Positions 5,572 to 5,857 of a stretch of 5,857 nt of DNA are shown here, one piece after another. The position numbers were made by a program, and so were the translations under genes. This stretch comes from Methylophilus sp. (GTDB taxonomy: Bacteria > Pseudomonadota > Gammaproteobacteria > Burkholderiales > Methylophilaceae). The stretch is from positions 1 through 5,857 of the forward strand of contig JAIXZQ010000220.1 in assembly GCA_027489475.1 (NCBI GenBank), read 5' to 3'. Position 1 is the stretch's first letter. The number at the start of each line of letters is the position of its first letter. The notes beneath the pieces were generated by a model. It did not search any database, was not told where the DNA came from, and saw only the letters and a program-made list of their open reading frames with translations.

Positions 5572-5857
5572 TCAATCAGTCAAAAACGCGTTGATGGCTT
5601 GCCACTTTGCAAGCTTTTGCGCGAAGCGCAAGCGGGCATGCGCTGGGCTGGTCGAGGGCAACACCAAGGTGGGGAGTGCACTGCCACAGGGATTGTGCCG
5701 ACGAAACAAGGTGGCTGCCGCCTGACCATTAAATGCAATACACCGCAGTGCGGGGAGGGTTGCGATTAAGCCATCGATAGGATTGACCATCACGCTACTA
5801 CCTACAATTGCACTGTCCAAGCTCCCTTTGCGGCGGGCGCTGTGACAGACATCCCAT
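5572..5857 (-). CDS. DNA glycosylase, uracil/hypoxanthine-DNA glycosylase superfamily (5' part cut by window edge)
   Basis: The C-terminal 94 residues are visible; the frame is still open at the right edge, so the gene begins outside the window. The first residues, WDVCHSARRKGSLDSAI, precede a putative TTG start at 5820 and match the family, so that TTG is internal. Then come IRCIAFNG-type strand residues (LRCIAFNGQAAATLF) and VLPSTSPAHA, the PSTSPA motif of the uracil-DNA-glycosylase fold, with FAQKLAKWQAI at the C-terminus. This combination resembles DNA-deoxyinosine (hypoxanthine) glycosylases, family 6 of the superfamily, which start base-excision repair of deaminated adenine. Mug-like or other uracil glycosylases are the main alternative, because the catalytic motif 1 lies off the window. 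Such proteins are usually about 160-180 residues, so roughly half is missing. The gene is convergent with recN, with a 139-bp gap. No obvious minus-strand terminator follows its stop. Confidence 0.8.
   Translation of the reverse strand, partial: WDVCHSARRKGSLDSAIVGSSVMVNPIDGLIATLPALRCIAFNGQAAATLFRRHNPCGSALPTLVLPSTSPAHARLRFAQKLAKWQAINAFLTD
5597..5618 (+). terminator. Terminator-like hairpin in the 3' end of the convergent gene
   Basis: On the plus strand GCTTGC (5597-5602), a CACTTT loop and GCAAGC (5609-5614) form a perfect 6-bp stem followed by TTTT (5615-5618). A second stem-loop (TTGCGC, GAA, GCGCAA; 5617-5631) follows at once. The orientation suits ending readthrough from recN, but the sequence also codes for the glycosylase on the other strand, and the stem and T run are short. 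Confidence 0.25.

Overview
This is an ordinary chromosomal housekeeping segment, most likely from a betaproteobacterium. The evidence is gene order and protein character: hrcA lies divergent to nadK-recN, with a hemH close by, and the HemH N-terminus is of betaproteobacterial type. A methylotroph of the Methylophilaceae is a reasonable guess, but that rests on remembered synteny, not on a search. No mobile element, CRISPR array, tRNA, rRNA or prophage signal is visible.

Layout, left to right. Positions 1-140 are non-coding and hold a strong intrinsic terminator (46-76) for the leftward transcript of hemH (ferrochelatase, 141-1247, minus). A second strong intrinsic terminator (1294-1318) closes a small OsmB-like glycine-zipper lipoprotein gene (1325-1555, minus). 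A 205-bp gap with several inverted repeats separates it from hrcA (heat-shock repressor, 1761-2783, minus). A 103-bp divergent intergenic region (2784-2886) separates hrcA from nadK (NAD kinase, 2887-3756, plus), which is followed after 17 bp by recN (SMC-like repair ATPase, 3774-5432, plus). A 139-bp convergent gap (5433-5571) follows. The right edge cuts through the C-terminal part of a DNA glycosylase of the uracil/hypoxanthine-DNA glycosylase superfamily (5572-5857, minus).

The genes do not form one pathway. HemH does the last step of heme synthesis, OsmB is an envelope stress lipoprotein, HrcA represses chaperone genes, NadK makes NADP, and RecN and the glycosylase belong to DNA repair. 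nadK and recN look co-transcribed. osmB and hemH appear to be separate units because of the terminator between them.

The points most worth a second look are regulatory. hemH and nadK have no visible Shine-Dalgarno sequence, and each has a -10-like hexamer ending exactly 6 nt before the ATG, as expected for leaderless mRNAs. A perfect 18-bp inverted repeat lies upstream of osmB. A terminator-shaped hairpin lies inside hemH on the antisense strand. A strand-specific G-U-containing hairpin lies after recN. I found no convincing undescribed biological system.
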